64,000 nucleotides of DNA from NCBI RefSeq assembly GCF_001544215.1, contig NZ_BCQB01000003.1, positions 47,261-111,260 on the forward strand, read 5' to 3'. Positions 40,172-48,501 of this stretch are shown piece after piece. The notes under the pieces were generated by a model, which ran no database searches, was not told the DNA's origin, and was given only the letters and a program-made list of their open reading frames with translations. Position 1 is the stretch's first letter. Each line of letters starts with the position of its first letter. The translations under genes were made by a program, and so were the position numbers. This stretch comes from Enterococcus durans NBRC 100479 = LMG 10746. GTDB taxonomy: Bacteria; Bacillota; Bacilli; Lactobacillales; Enterococcaceae.

Positions 40172-41608
40172 TCAGATATTTTTCCCATTTTCTTGGATCA
40201 CTTGTTGATACCAATAATAGCTGTCTTTTTTATAGCGTGTCAAAGAACCCTTCTGTGTTTCATCTTGATCCACATAGACAAATCCATAACGCTTTTGATA
40301 GCCATTTAGCCAACTTAGTAAATCTGTATAAGACCAAGTGCAATAGCCCAACACTTCGGCACCATCAGAAATTGCTTCTTTGATTGCTTTGACATGACTT
40401 GAAAGATAAGCAATACGATAATCATCATGAATCTTATTGTCTTCAGTCAATTTATCATATTCTCCTAATCCATTCTCCGTAATCAAAATCGGTGTACGGT
40501 ATCGGCTAGTGATTCGTCTCAAGGCAATCCTCAACCCTTCTGGATCAATTTCCCAATCCCAATTTGTACGTTCAACAAATGGATTTTCTACTTTCTTGTA
40601 CATGCCCGGAACACCAGTCTCTTCTGACGAACCTTTCTTCCCAGTCGTATTCATCTTCCCTGCGCCCACACCATCTAATGGATTAAAGGCATTCGTTGCT
40701 GTTTGATAATAATTGATCCCTAAGAAATCTGGTTTTGCTGATTCAAGTAACTCAGCGTCGCCTTCTTCGATTTTAGGTGCCCATCCTTGTTCTTCTAAAA
40801 ATTTCATTGCAGCAATTGGATATTTGCCCCACATATAGACATCCATCCAATAGTTTGCCATTAAGTCTTCTGCATTTTCAGCAGCTAAAATATTCTTAGG
40901 ATCACTATTGATTGAATAATTTGGTGTATACGCGAAACTTGGACCAATCTTACCAGGCATCTCCAATTCGTGGAATTTATTGATAACAGACGCATTTGCT
41001 AGATTCGCAATATGATTGACTTGATACATCCGTTTTGGATCAGTGACTCCAGGAGGATGTACCGCTAATAAATAACCTAATGAAGTAAAAATATTTTGTT
41101 CATTCAAGCTGATCCAATAATGGACTTTTCCACGAAAAGCTTGAAATAACGTTTCTGCGTAGTTTGTGAAATCAGCGATGATCTTACGTGATTCCCACCC
41201 AGCATATTCATCTTGAAGTGCTTGTGGAAGATCCCAATGATACAGTGTCAACATTGGCTCAATATCATTTTTGATCAATTCATCGATCAGATTTTCATAA
41301 AAAGCTAAGCCTTCCTGATTGACTTCGCCACGTCCATTAGGAAAGATCCTTGTCCAAGCGACAGAAAAACGATACGCCTTCAATCCTTGTTCTTTCATCA
41401 AGGCAATATCTTCTTTAAAACGGTGATAATGATCTACGGCTAGATCGCCATTGGTCTCTTTAAATGTTTTCCCAGGGATACGGACAAAACGATCCCAAAC
41501 AGATTCTCCTTTGCCACCTTCTTGCCATGCACCTTCAACTTGGTAAGCTGCTGAGGCTGATCCCCATAAAAAATCATTGGAAAATTCAGTTAACTTTTGG
41601 TGTTCCAT
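40172..41608 (-). CDS. bglA: 6-phospho-beta-glucosidase, GH1
   Basis: 478 residues. GH1 hallmarks: FLWGSASAAYQVEGAW, KAYRFSVAWTRIFPNG, the acid/base region WISLNEQN (Glu in the usual TLNEP position, Pro replaced by Gln) and the nucleophile in PILITENGLG. Hydrolyses PTS-imported phosphorylated beta-glucosides such as cellobiose-6-P. No PTS gene adjoins it, so sugar entry is encoded elsewhere. ATG at 41608 is backed by AAAGGAAG; the longer frame to 41632 is not. 6-phospho specificity is inferred from family distribution. Confidence 0.9.
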   Translation of the reverse strand: MEHQKLTEFSNDFLWGSASAAYQVEGAWQEGGKGESVWDRFVRIPGKTFKETNGDLAVDHYHRFKEDIALMKEQGLKAYRFSVAWTRIFPNGRGEVNQEGLAFYENLIDELIKNDIEPMLTLYHWDLPQALQDEYAGWESRKIIADFTNYAETLFQAFRGKVHYWISLNEQNIFTSLGYLLAVHPPGVTDPKRMYQVNHIANLANASVINKFHELEMPGKIGPSFAYTPNYSINSDPKNILAAENAEDLMANYWMDVYMWGKYPIAAMKFLEEQGWAPKIEEGDAELLESAKPDFLGINYYQTATNAFNPLDGVGAGKMNTTGKKGSSEETGVPGMYKKVENPFVERTNWDWEIDPEGLRIALRRITSRYRTPILITENGLGEYDKLTEDNKIHDDYRIAYLSSHVKAIKEAISDGAEVLGYCTWSYTDLLSWLNGYQKRYGFVYVDQDETQKGSLTRYKKDSYYWYQQVIQENGKNI

Positions 41609-41856
41609 AAACTTCTTCCTTTCTTGCTTCAATCCTTACCATGTAAGAATAACACGAAACCCCTTTCAATTCAAAATAGAACTTATCTCAGTAGAACAAC
41701 TAAACAATAAATAATGATTTTCAATAGTATGTTTCGCTTGTATACTATTTTTCTCTTAAGGTATACATCTGCAATACTACTTTTTCATTCATTCCATAAG
41801 GATCAAATCATCCGCTCGTGTTTCATCTGAAAAAGTGACCATTATGGATCATCCCT

Positions 41857-41886
41857 GATTTGCCTCATATTTTATGAAGGCAAATC
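41857..41886. other. inverted repeat upstream of bglA
   Basis: GATTTGCCT and AGGCAAATC form a perfect 9-bp inverted repeat around a 12-bp centre, about 250 bp upstream of bglA. On the minus strand it reads GGATTTGCCT...AGGCAAATC, which recalls but does not match a LicT-type RAT element. The rest of the 418-bp gap 41609-42026 holds nothing else I can name. Confidence 0.4.
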
Positions 41887-41974
41887 CTAGATCTTACATA
41901 TCTGACTACTCAATATATCTAGCTGATCCTGTTTTCTTTTAAACATCCATAGGTTCTTCATTTGAATAGAATAT

Positions 41975-42027
41975 AAAAGAGTTGGTATAATGTACAATCT
42001 CTTTCTGTACACTATACCAACTCTTTT
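41975..42027 (-). terminator. terminator after the amino-acid ABC transporter operon
   Basis: AAAAGAGTTGGTATAATGTA pairs with TACACTATACCAACTCTTTT; A/T flanks. Confidence 0.9.
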
Positions 42028-42845
42028 TATGATGCACCTGGTGTAACATCTTCTCCAAACCATTTATCTGATATCTTTTGGAACTCGCCATTTTTTTCCA
42101 GTTGTGCGATTCCATCATTGATTTTCTTCACTAATTCATCATCACTTTTACGGGCACCTACTACAAAGTTTTCACTTTCATAGTCACCAGTCGTCATATT
42201 GAATTCATCTATTTCATTTTTTTGTTTTAAATAGTAACCCGCGTAAACTTTATCCATCAACAAGCCATCAATTCGACCGCTTTTCAAATCGATCAAAGCT
42301 TCGTTAAAACTATCATATAAGACCGCATCCTTATTTTTTACGATATCCTTCAAAGTTTCAGGTTGTCTTGTGAAGATATCATAACCGGAAGAACCGTTTT
42401 GAGCGCCAATGATTTTATCTTTCATCTGTGCAAAACTCGTGATTCCAGATTTCTTAGGAGTGATCAATACTTGGGAGTTCTCCATATATGGTTTCGTAAA
42501 TTGGACTTTTTTGGCTCTCTCATCCGTTTTCGAATAACCATTCCAGATGAGATCGATCGTGCCATTGTTCAATTCAAATTCCTTCATTGACCAATCGATT
42601 GGTTGAAATTCAACATTGATGCCATATTCTTTAAAGACAGCAGTCGCAAGATCAATATCAAAACCTGTCAGTTTACCGTCTTTATCTCGAAATCCCATAG
42701 GTACAAATGTATCATCTAATCCAACGATTACTTTTTTCTCTTCTTTGATTGTGGACCAATTATCTTCTGTTGCTTTTTTGTTTGTACAACCTGAAAGAAG
42801 GATGATTCCTGCAATGATTGCAAGTACAAAACTAAATTTTTTCAT
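42027..42845 (-). CDS. amino-acid ABC transporter substrate-binding lipoprotein
   Basis: 272 residues. Lipoprotein signal MKKFSFVLAIIAGIILLSGC (lipobox LSGC). Polar amino-acid SBP fold (family 3) with VIVGLDDTFVPMGFRDKDG, LTGFDIDLATAVF and the IDLIWNGYSKTDERAKKVQF core. Last gene of a permease-ATPase-SBP operon under a T-box leader, so it should import the amino acid whose tRNA the T-box reads, or a precursor. Substrate not determinable by eye. Confidence 0.92.
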   Translation of the reverse strand: MKKFSFVLAIIAGIILLSGCTNKKATEDNWSTIKEEKKVIVGLDDTFVPMGFRDKDGKLTGFDIDLATAVFKEYGINVEFQPIDWSMKEFELNNGTIDLIWNGYSKTDERAKKVQFTKPYMENSQVLITPKKSGITSFAQMKDKIIGAQNGSSGYDIFTRQPETLKDIVKNKDAVLYDSFNEALIDLKSGRIDGLLMDKVYAGYYLKQKNEIDEFNMTTGDYESENFVVGARKSDDELVKKINDGIAQLEKNGEFQKISDKWFGEDVTPGAS

Positions 42846-42862
42846 GACACATATCCTCCCTC

Positions 42863-43498
42863 TTACTTGTTTGGAACAACTTTCACTAATTGATCACCGA
42901 CATTTTCAGCAAAGACAAGATCATGCGTAACAATGATCTGTGTCACGCCTTCTTCTTTCAATGATAGAATCAGTTTTTCAACTTGTTGACGCAACTCTGG
43001 GTCTAATGCACTAGTTGGTTCATCATAAGCTAGAACTCGTGGGTTCATCGCAAGTGCTCGTGCAATTGCTACCCGTTGTTTTTGTCCTCCAGATAATTGA
43101 TACGGATAATTGTCTAACAGATCGCTGATTCCCAAAGATGTGGCCAGTTCTTTTGCTTTTTTCGTATACTCTTCTTTTGACTGTTTCAACACCATTTTTG
43201 GTGCTAATGTAATATTAGCAAAAATACTTAAGTGTGGGAAAAGTTGGAAATCTTGAAAAACTACACCAACAACTTGTTCTTTTGTTTTTAATTCAAATGG
43301 ATCAAATGGTGTTCCATCTAAATAAAAGTTCCCGCTATCTGCTTTTTCTATTCCTGCCAAGATTCTTAAAAGGGTTGTTTTACCACCGCCAGAAGGACCA
43401 ACGATTGCCATTGTTTGACCATCTGGAATCGTTAAATCTAGTCCGTTGATTACTTTCTTTTCTCCAAATGCTTTGCTTACTTTTTTTAATTCAATCAT
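42863..43498 (-). CDS. amino-acid ABC transporter ATPase
   Basis: 211 residues. Walker A GPSGGGKTTLL, Q-loop VVFQDFQLFPHLS, signature LSGGQKQR, Walker B VLAYDEPTSALD, H-loop IVTHD. Slightly shorter than the about 240 residues usual for GlnQ/ArtP proteins; it ends VGDQLVKVVPNK soon after the H-loop. Lies 11 nt after the permease gene. Confidence 0.92.
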   Translation of the reverse strand: MIELKKVSKAFGEKKVINGLDLTIPDGQTMAIVGPSGGGKTTLLRILAGIEKADSGNFYLDGTPFDPFELKTKEQVVGVVFQDFQLFPHLSIFANITLAPKMVLKQSKEEYTKKAKELATSLGISDLLDNYPYQLSGGQKQRVAIARALAMNPRVLAYDEPTSALDPELRQQVEKLILSLKEEGVTQIIVTHDLVFAENVGDQLVKVVPNK

Positions 43499-43509
43499 GT
43501 GCTTTCCTC

Positions 43510-44151
43510 CTAGCGATAATAGTTCAATTTTCCTTCAACTTGTTTCATGATGATTGTTAAGACTCCAGTTAATACTAAGTAGATGATAGCGACCCCTAGT
43601 AGCGGCAACAATGTAGCATCTCGTTCCATCGCAATCTTGCCGGCACGCATCACATCTCCTAATCCCAAAATGTAGATCAGTGAAGAATCTTTGACTAGAT
43701 TGATTACTTCATTCCCAACTGATGGTAAAACGATCTTCGTTACCTGTGGAATAATGATTTTTGTGACAGTTTGAAATGGGCTTAGTTGCAACACTTGCGC
43801 TGCTTCATATTGTCCTTGAGGAATCGATTGGATACCGCCACGGAATATTTCTGCAAAATAAGCGGCATAATTTAAAATAAATGCGATCAATGCAGCTTCA
43901 AAACGATCAAAGACGATTCCTATTGTTGGTAACCCATAGAATACAAAAATCAATTGAAGTAGCAAAGGTGTGCCTCGCATGATCCAAACATAAGTCTGTA
44001 AAATATAGCGAATCGGTTTAAAATGCAGAGATAATCCTAACGCTAAGATGATCCCTAATGGTAATGAACCAATCAAGGTAAAAATAAATAATTTCAAGGT
44101 TGTGAGAGCTCCCACTAACAATTGCGGCATTACTTCAATCAAATAATTCAT
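43510..44151 (-). CDS. amino-acid ABC transporter permease
   Basis: 213 residues, five membrane helices, HisM/GlnP type. Early segment YVWIMRGTPLLLQLIFVFYG and the EAA loop GGIQSIPQGQYEAAQVLQLS are diagnostic. First gene of the operon, starting 25 nt after the second terminator of the T-box leader. RBS AAAGGAGGAAG. Confidence 0.93.
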   Translation of the reverse strand: MNYLIEVMPQLLVGALTTLKLFIFTLIGSLPLGIILALGLSLHFKPIRYILQTYVWIMRGTPLLLQLIFVFYGLPTIGIVFDRFEAALIAFILNYAAYFAEIFRGGIQSIPQGQYEAAQVLQLSPFQTVTKIIIPQVTKIVLPSVGNEVINLVKDSSLIYILGLGDVMRAGKIAMERDATLLPLLGVAIIYLVLTGVLTIIMKQVEGKLNYYR

Positions 44152-44174
44152 TTCTTTCTTCCTCCTTTAAATAA

Positions 44175-44590
44175 AAAAAAATCCTCTTGACTCTCGTCAA
44201 GAGGACGTATAACACGTGTTCCCACCTCTGTTTGTTTCTTCTTCACAAAAGAAACCTCTAACAGTCGTTCCCAGAATTCAGATCGATCCAAATAAGATAA
44301 TGCTTTACTTGAATAGCCACGAAAATAAAAAAAGTCCTTTGATCAAACGATCAAAGGACGTAAATTACGTGGTTCCACCTTTTTTTGTCAGCACCTCACG
44401 GATACTAACCTTATCTGGTCATCTAACAACGACCGCAGCTATAACGGGCTTCCCGGATTTTCCTACTCTATTTCAGAAAATCGACTCCAAGATGTGTTTC
44501 ACTATTAACTGCTATCTCTTCTCACCTACCAGAGACTCTCTTAAAACATTTAATCGCTACTTTTCTTTTCGATGTCGTTTGTTTTAACTT
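44175..44590 (-). ncRNA. T-box leader with two antiterminator/terminator modules
   Basis: On the minus strand a T-box stem I region begins near 44550 (GAGAGTCTCTGGTAGGTGAG) and ends with GAAATAGAGTAGGA (44474-44461), where the specifier should lie. The T-box motif AGGTGGAACCACG (about 44380-44368) is followed by terminator GTCCTTTGATCGTTTGATCA... plus T7 (about 44358-44326). About 100 nt on comes a second motif AGGTGGGAACACG (44227-44215) and a second terminator TCCTCTTGAC...GTCAAGAGGA plus T9 (44203-44173). The second module has no room for its own stem I. The tRNA identity is not assigned. Controls the amino-acid ABC operon. Confidence 0.88.
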
Positions 44591-44670
44591 ACGTGTAATT
44601 TACATGATTATTTTTAATTTGTCAATTCTTTTTTATGATAAACTAATAAAAAAAGGAGGCGTCTTATAAT

Positions 44671-45156
44671 ATGGCACTTGCAACTGAACAAGAAGCCTAC
44701 GAATTGCTTGATCACTTAGGCATTTCTTATCAGAAAGTGGAGCATCCAGCAATAACTTCTGTTAAAAATATCCCATTTACTCTTCCAGGTCCACAAGTAA
44801 AGAACTTATTATTAAAAGCCAAAAAAGGAAAACAAATCTATCTAGTTATCTTACCCGATGAAAAACAAGCAGATCTAAAACAACTTGCAGATCAACTAGA
44901 AGAAAAACGTCTATCTTTTGTCTCAGAAGAACAGCTCAAAGACTTGTTAGGTGTTGCACCAGGCACAGTTACACCTCTCGCATTGATGCATGATAAAGAT
45001 CATCTGATCAAAGTAATCATCGACTCTGATATCGATCAAAAAAGCACTGTCGGCTTCCATCCAAATATAAATACAGCCACATTGATCCTAAAATTCACCG
45101 ATTTCCTAACGATATTAACCCATTTAGACCACGAGCCGATTTATGAAAGGTTATAA
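44671..45156 (+). CDS. YbaK/ProX-type aminoacyl-tRNA editing protein
   Basis: 161 residues, the usual size of free-standing YbaK/PrdX (prolyl-tRNA editing) domains. Landmarks are YQKVEHPAITSVKNIPFTLP, the lysine-containing VKNLLLKAKKGKQIYLVILP and GVAPGTVTPLALMHD. The set fits the PrdX/ProXp-ala branch that deacylates Ala-tRNA(Pro) rather than Cys-tRNA. RBS AAAGGAGGCG. Stands divergently from the T-box transporter operon; the intervening 519 bp is the T-box leader plus a short promoter. Confidence 0.85.
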   Translation: MALATEQEAYELLDHLGISYQKVEHPAITSVKNIPFTLPGPQVKNLLLKAKKGKQIYLVILPDEKQADLKQLADQLEEKRLSFVSEEQLKDLLGVAPGTVTPLALMHDKDHLIKVIIDSDIDQKSTVGFHPNINTATLILKFTDFLTILTHLDHEPIYERL

Positions 45157-45275
45157 AGGTTGTGAAAGAAGCGTTCAGCTCCGAGCAAATAAGCCGAAAT
45201 TCAAAAAATCGAAAAACAATTTCATGAATTTCTTCTTACTTCTTGGAGTTGAACACTTTTGTTCTGATTTCTTAT
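45155..45275. repeat. hybrid family-1/family-2 intergenic repeat
   Basis: Begins AAGGTTGTGAAAGAAGCGTT like family 1, then switches to the AAGCCGAAATTCA and AAAAACAATTTCATGAATTT blocks of family 2 and ends TTGGAGTTGAACACTTTTG. A single copy directly after the YbaK gene and before the end of topB. Suggests the families share modules. Confidence 0.65.
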
Positions 45276-45278
45276 TCT

Positions 45279-47351
45279 CTATTTTTCCATGGCTGCTTTT
45301 AGTGCAGCTGCCAGTGGACTTTCCTCTGGTTCATCTGCTTGAGAATATTTTTTCATCAATCGACGTTCTTCATGTTTGGTCATTTTTTTCTTCTGTTCTT
45401 TTTTCCCTAGCATTTTCTCCGTTGTACCATCATATTTGCAACGGAAATAAGCTCCATTCTTACCTTCAATAATTTCCATTTTACGATGACATTGTGGACA
45501 ACGGTGATTGGACACTTTGGGATCTTTTCGACGACGATAATCACAGTCCTGATTAGTACAAACATAGATTTTTCCATCACGCGTATTTTTTTCGCGGAGA
45601 TTGGACCCACACTCTGGACACTTCTTTTGTGTGATTGAGAAATCTTGATACGTTTGCTTACTTGTTTTAATTTCCTGAACTAAACGTTTTGTTTCTTTTT
45701 CGATTTCTTTTAAGAAGTGTTCTGCCTGTTTTTTACCAGCAGCAATCGCCTCTAGATCTTTCTCCCAACTTTCAGTCAATTCTGGAGAAACGAGTGAAGG
45801 ATTCACCAACTCTAATAATTGTTTCCCTTTAGGAGAAACTTGTAAGCCTTGTGGAGTACGTTCCATCAATTCAGATTTGATCAGCTTTTCGATAATCTCT
45901 GCCCTTGTTGCTGGTGTACCCAAACTATATTTTTCCATTTGACCTAACAGACTCGCTTCAGTCATCGGTTTTGGCGGTGCGGACAGTTCTTTTTTGATCG
46001 TAAAATTCGGTTGGATACGTAGTCCTTGTTGCCAATCAAACTTACTTGCTTCTTCTTGGCTTACTGTTTTCCACCCAGCTTGTAATACTTTGGTTTGACG
46101 GAAAATAAATTCTTCTTTGTCAAAAACGACAGTAATTTTTGTCTGGCTCACTTTATGTGGTTCTGCAAATAACCCTAAAAAGCGGGTCACGATCATTTGA
46201 TAGATTTTTTGTTCTTCATTACTTAGTTTTTCGTAACGAGGACGATTTTCAGTAGGCAACAACGCATGATGGTCAGTTACTTTATTATCCTGAAAGACTT
46301 TGGTTTGGCGGACTACTGCCCCGTTTTTTAGATATTGTTTGACTTCTGGAGCAAAATCGCTGACTGCTTGCAACCGCTCACTCATTGTACTTTTCATATC
46401 ATTCGTCAGATATTTACTATCTGTCCGAGGATACGTTACGATTTTATGTGTTTCATATAGACTTTGTACTAACCCCAACGTTTTCTTAGCAGAATAACCA
46501 TAACGCTGATTTGCTTCTCTTTGGATCTCTGTTAGATCATAGGGTAAAGGCGCACTCTCAGTCTTCGTTTTCTCTTCAATAGATGAAACGGTTCCTTTTT
46601 GTTGGCTTAAACGTTGAACCAGTGCTTGCGCTTCTTCCTGTGACTTCAACGCAAATTGATTTTTCTGAGCCATTTTTGCTTGTTCTTTTTCTACATTCAA
46701 CAAAATTGAAAAATATGTTTGTGGTTTAAACGTTTCGATTTTTCTTTCTTGGTCTCTTACCAACGCTAATGTAGGTGTTTGTACACGACCAGCTGATAAA
46801 TTATCTTGATATTTCACAGTCAATGCACGAGTAACATTCAAACCAACCAACCAGTCTGCTTTTGCTCTAGCTAATGCTGAATCATATAGCGTATCATAAG
46901 CTTTAGCTGGTTTTAGTTGCTTGAATCCAGTCTTGATTGCTTTGTCTGTCTGTGAAGAAATCCAAAGTCTTTTCACTGGTTTGTTAAAATGTACATACTC
47001 CAAGATCCAACGAGCGACTAATTCTCCTTCTCGTCCTGCATCAGTCGCGATTACCACTTCTGAAACATCTTTTCGTTGAGCTAATTGTTTGATTGCTTTC
47101 AATTGATGACCTGTTTTTGGTAATGGTTTGATGCCTAATTTTTTAGGAATCATTGGTAATGTTTCCATCTGCCAACTTTGCCATTCTTTATTCAGGTCTT
47201 CTGGCATTTTCAAACCCAGTAAATGACCAAGGGCCCAAGTAACGATCACCTTAGGTCCTTCGTAATAGTTTTTGTATTTTTGATTAGCACCAAGCACCTT
47301 GCTTAGGTCTTTCGCAACGCTTGGTTTTTCTGCTAGAATTAGTTGTTTCAT
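45279..47351 (-). CDS. topB: DNA topoisomerase III
   Basis: 690 residues. Toprim domain at the N-terminus (LILAEKPSVAKDLSKVLGAN, VIATDAGREGELVARWIL), the active-site Tyr in THKIVTYPRTDSKYL, and a C-terminal zinc-ribbon region with CPECGSNLREKN, CTNQDCDY and CPQCHRKM cysteine pairs, then a Lys-rich tail. Type IA enzyme that decatenates and relaxes single-stranded-containing DNA. The RBS AAAGGAATTTT and ATG are inside the 3' end of the DUF1033-like gene (68-nt overlap). Confidence 0.95.
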   Translation of the reverse strand: MKQLILAEKPSVAKDLSKVLGANQKYKNYYEGPKVIVTWALGHLLGLKMPEDLNKEWQSWQMETLPMIPKKLGIKPLPKTGHQLKAIKQLAQRKDVSEVVIATDAGREGELVARWILEYVHFNKPVKRLWISSQTDKAIKTGFKQLKPAKAYDTLYDSALARAKADWLVGLNVTRALTVKYQDNLSAGRVQTPTLALVRDQERKIETFKPQTYFSILLNVEKEQAKMAQKNQFALKSQEEAQALVQRLSQQKGTVSSIEEKTKTESAPLPYDLTEIQREANQRYGYSAKKTLGLVQSLYETHKIVTYPRTDSKYLTNDMKSTMSERLQAVSDFAPEVKQYLKNGAVVRQTKVFQDNKVTDHHALLPTENRPRYEKLSNEEQKIYQMIVTRFLGLFAEPHKVSQTKITVVFDKEEFIFRQTKVLQAGWKTVSQEEASKFDWQQGLRIQPNFTIKKELSAPPKPMTEASLLGQMEKYSLGTPATRAEIIEKLIKSELMERTPQGLQVSPKGKQLLELVNPSLVSPELTESWEKDLEAIAAGKKQAEHFLKEIEKETKRLVQEIKTSKQTYQDFSITQKKCPECGSNLREKNTRDGKIYVCTNQDCDYRRRKDPKVSNHRCPQCHRKMEIIEGKNGAYFRCKYDGTTEKMLGKKEQKKKMTKHEERRLMKKYSQADEPEESPLAAALKAAMEK

Positions 47352-47661
47352 AAAATTCCTTTCTGCTTTCTAAGGTGATTGGTTGATGATTTTTCAATAA
47401 AGCCAATCCTTTATATTGTTGTAGATCATCATCACACTCTTCACACCATCGTTCCTCGCCATCATTCCAGAAGGCACTTAGAAAGTTGCTTTTTGCATTG
47501 ATATACTCATATTGATTTTTGATTGTAAGCCATTTTTTTTCATACTCTGCTTGTGCTTCTTCAAAAGAATCAAATGACTCTTCGATTTCAATATCGTCTT
47601 CCCAGTTTTCAAAAAACCACCAAGGCTCATTGTCACCGAACATGATAACTACTTGATACAT
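47284..47661 (-). CDS. DUF1033-family protein
   Basis: 125 residues, acidic and Trp-rich: MYQVVIMFGDNEPWWFFENW, then EESFDSFEEAQAEYEKKW and a CEECDDDLQQYKG segment. This fits the small DUF1033 family of lactic acid bacteria, whose function is unknown. The C-terminal about 22 residues (KEFYETTNSSRKTKRCERPK...) are encoded in the overlap with topB and look frame-derived, so the family core ends before the overlap. RBS AAAGGAGTACG. Coupled to topB. Confidence 0.75.
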   Translation of the reverse strand: MYQVVIMFGDNEPWWFFENWEDDIEIEESFDSFEEAQAEYEKKWLTIKNQYEYINAKSNFLSAFWNDGEERWCEECDDDLQQYKGLALLKNHQPITLESRKEFYETTNSSRKTKRCERPKQGAWC

Positions 47662-47785
47662 ATTCGTACTCCTTTTCTTCGCTTTTTCTTAGACTCATCT
47701 TAGTCACTTTTCAAGAAAGTTGCAAGAATTTTCTCTTATAAAAGGGACATTTTATGAAGGGACTAAAGTTAAAATAACGATTGTT

Positions 47786-48352
47786 TCACTTGCTTGGTAA
47801 AGTTGCAATAAAATCATTGATCATCCAAGAATAACTGTCTTCAGGAGAGACTTTTGGTTCCTTAGTGAAATAGCCCAAAAATCGTAGAGAAAGATACCCA
47901 TGAATCATACTTCTCAATTCTCTACTACGATGTGTTTTTTCTTCTTTTGTTAATGGGAATGAGTCAAAAATTTGAAGAATGATCTGGTTTGTTTCATGTA
48001 TCCCGTCCAATAGTATTTCCTCATTTGTATGCGGAATACTGATCAGTAATTCGTAAACAGCTTGATTCGCAAACGCAAAAGATTGATAGATCTGTGCATA
48101 GATGCGTAAAGCCTCTGCTCCACTTTTCCCTACTAATGCACGACGTAATTCATCATTAAGTTCTTGCAGTAATCTCGCTGTCAAAGCCGTCTTTACTTCA
48201 CGCATATTTTTAAAGTGGTTATACAATGAAGGTGATTTGACATCCAGACGTTTAGCTAAATGTTGAAACGTGATTTGTGGAACATCCATCTCTTCTGCTA
48301 ACTCACGGAAGCAGGCGATGATTTTCTCTTGAGATAGATTTCTTTTTTTCAT
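47786..48352 (-). CDS. TetR/AcrR-family repressor
   Basis: 188 residues. N-terminal helix-turn-helix (ITFQHLAKRLDVKSPSLYNH, then FKNMREVKTALTARLL), with a ligand-binding C-terminal domain of the WHG/TetR_C group (ALRIYAQIYQSFAFANQAVY). Divergent from the MFS pump at 48502, whose promoter contains a perfect 21-bp palindrome. The simplest model is a local repressor of that efflux gene. Confidence 0.88.
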   Translation of the reverse strand: MKKRNLSQEKIIACFRELAEEMDVPQITFQHLAKRLDVKSPSLYNHFKNMREVKTALTARLLQELNDELRRALVGKSGAEALRIYAQIYQSFAFANQAVYELLISIPHTNEEILLDGIHETNQIILQIFDSFPLTKEEKTHRSRELRSMIHGYLSLRFLGYFTKEPKVSPEDSYSWMINDFIATLPSK

Positions 48353-48430
48353 TTCTACGGTCCTCTCATAAGTTAAATCCTCAACAAAATAAGTTTACCA
48401 TGAAAAACCAAGATAAAAAAGAGAGTTTCA

Positions 48431-48458
48431 TTGATAAACTACATATTGTAGTTTATAA
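48431..48458 (+). promoter_or_regulatory. promoter with TetR-type operator for the MFS pump
   Basis: TTGATA (48431-48436), 16-bp spacer and TATAAT (48453-48458). The spacer and both box edges are covered by the perfect inverted repeat TAAACTACA-TAT-TGTAGTTTA (48435-48455). A repressor bound there would directly exclude RNA polymerase. The operator is about 80 bp from the tetR start, so it may also control that gene. Confidence 0.85.
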
Positions 48459-48501
48459 TAACTAACTGTAAATGGAAATTTTCAGAAAGAAGGATATTGC
48501 A

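Noticed and set aside
41857..41886. LicT/BglG RAT antiterminator for bglA
   Set aside because: Lacks the RAT consensus apart from a GGAT and GGCAAA core, and no overlapping terminator was found.
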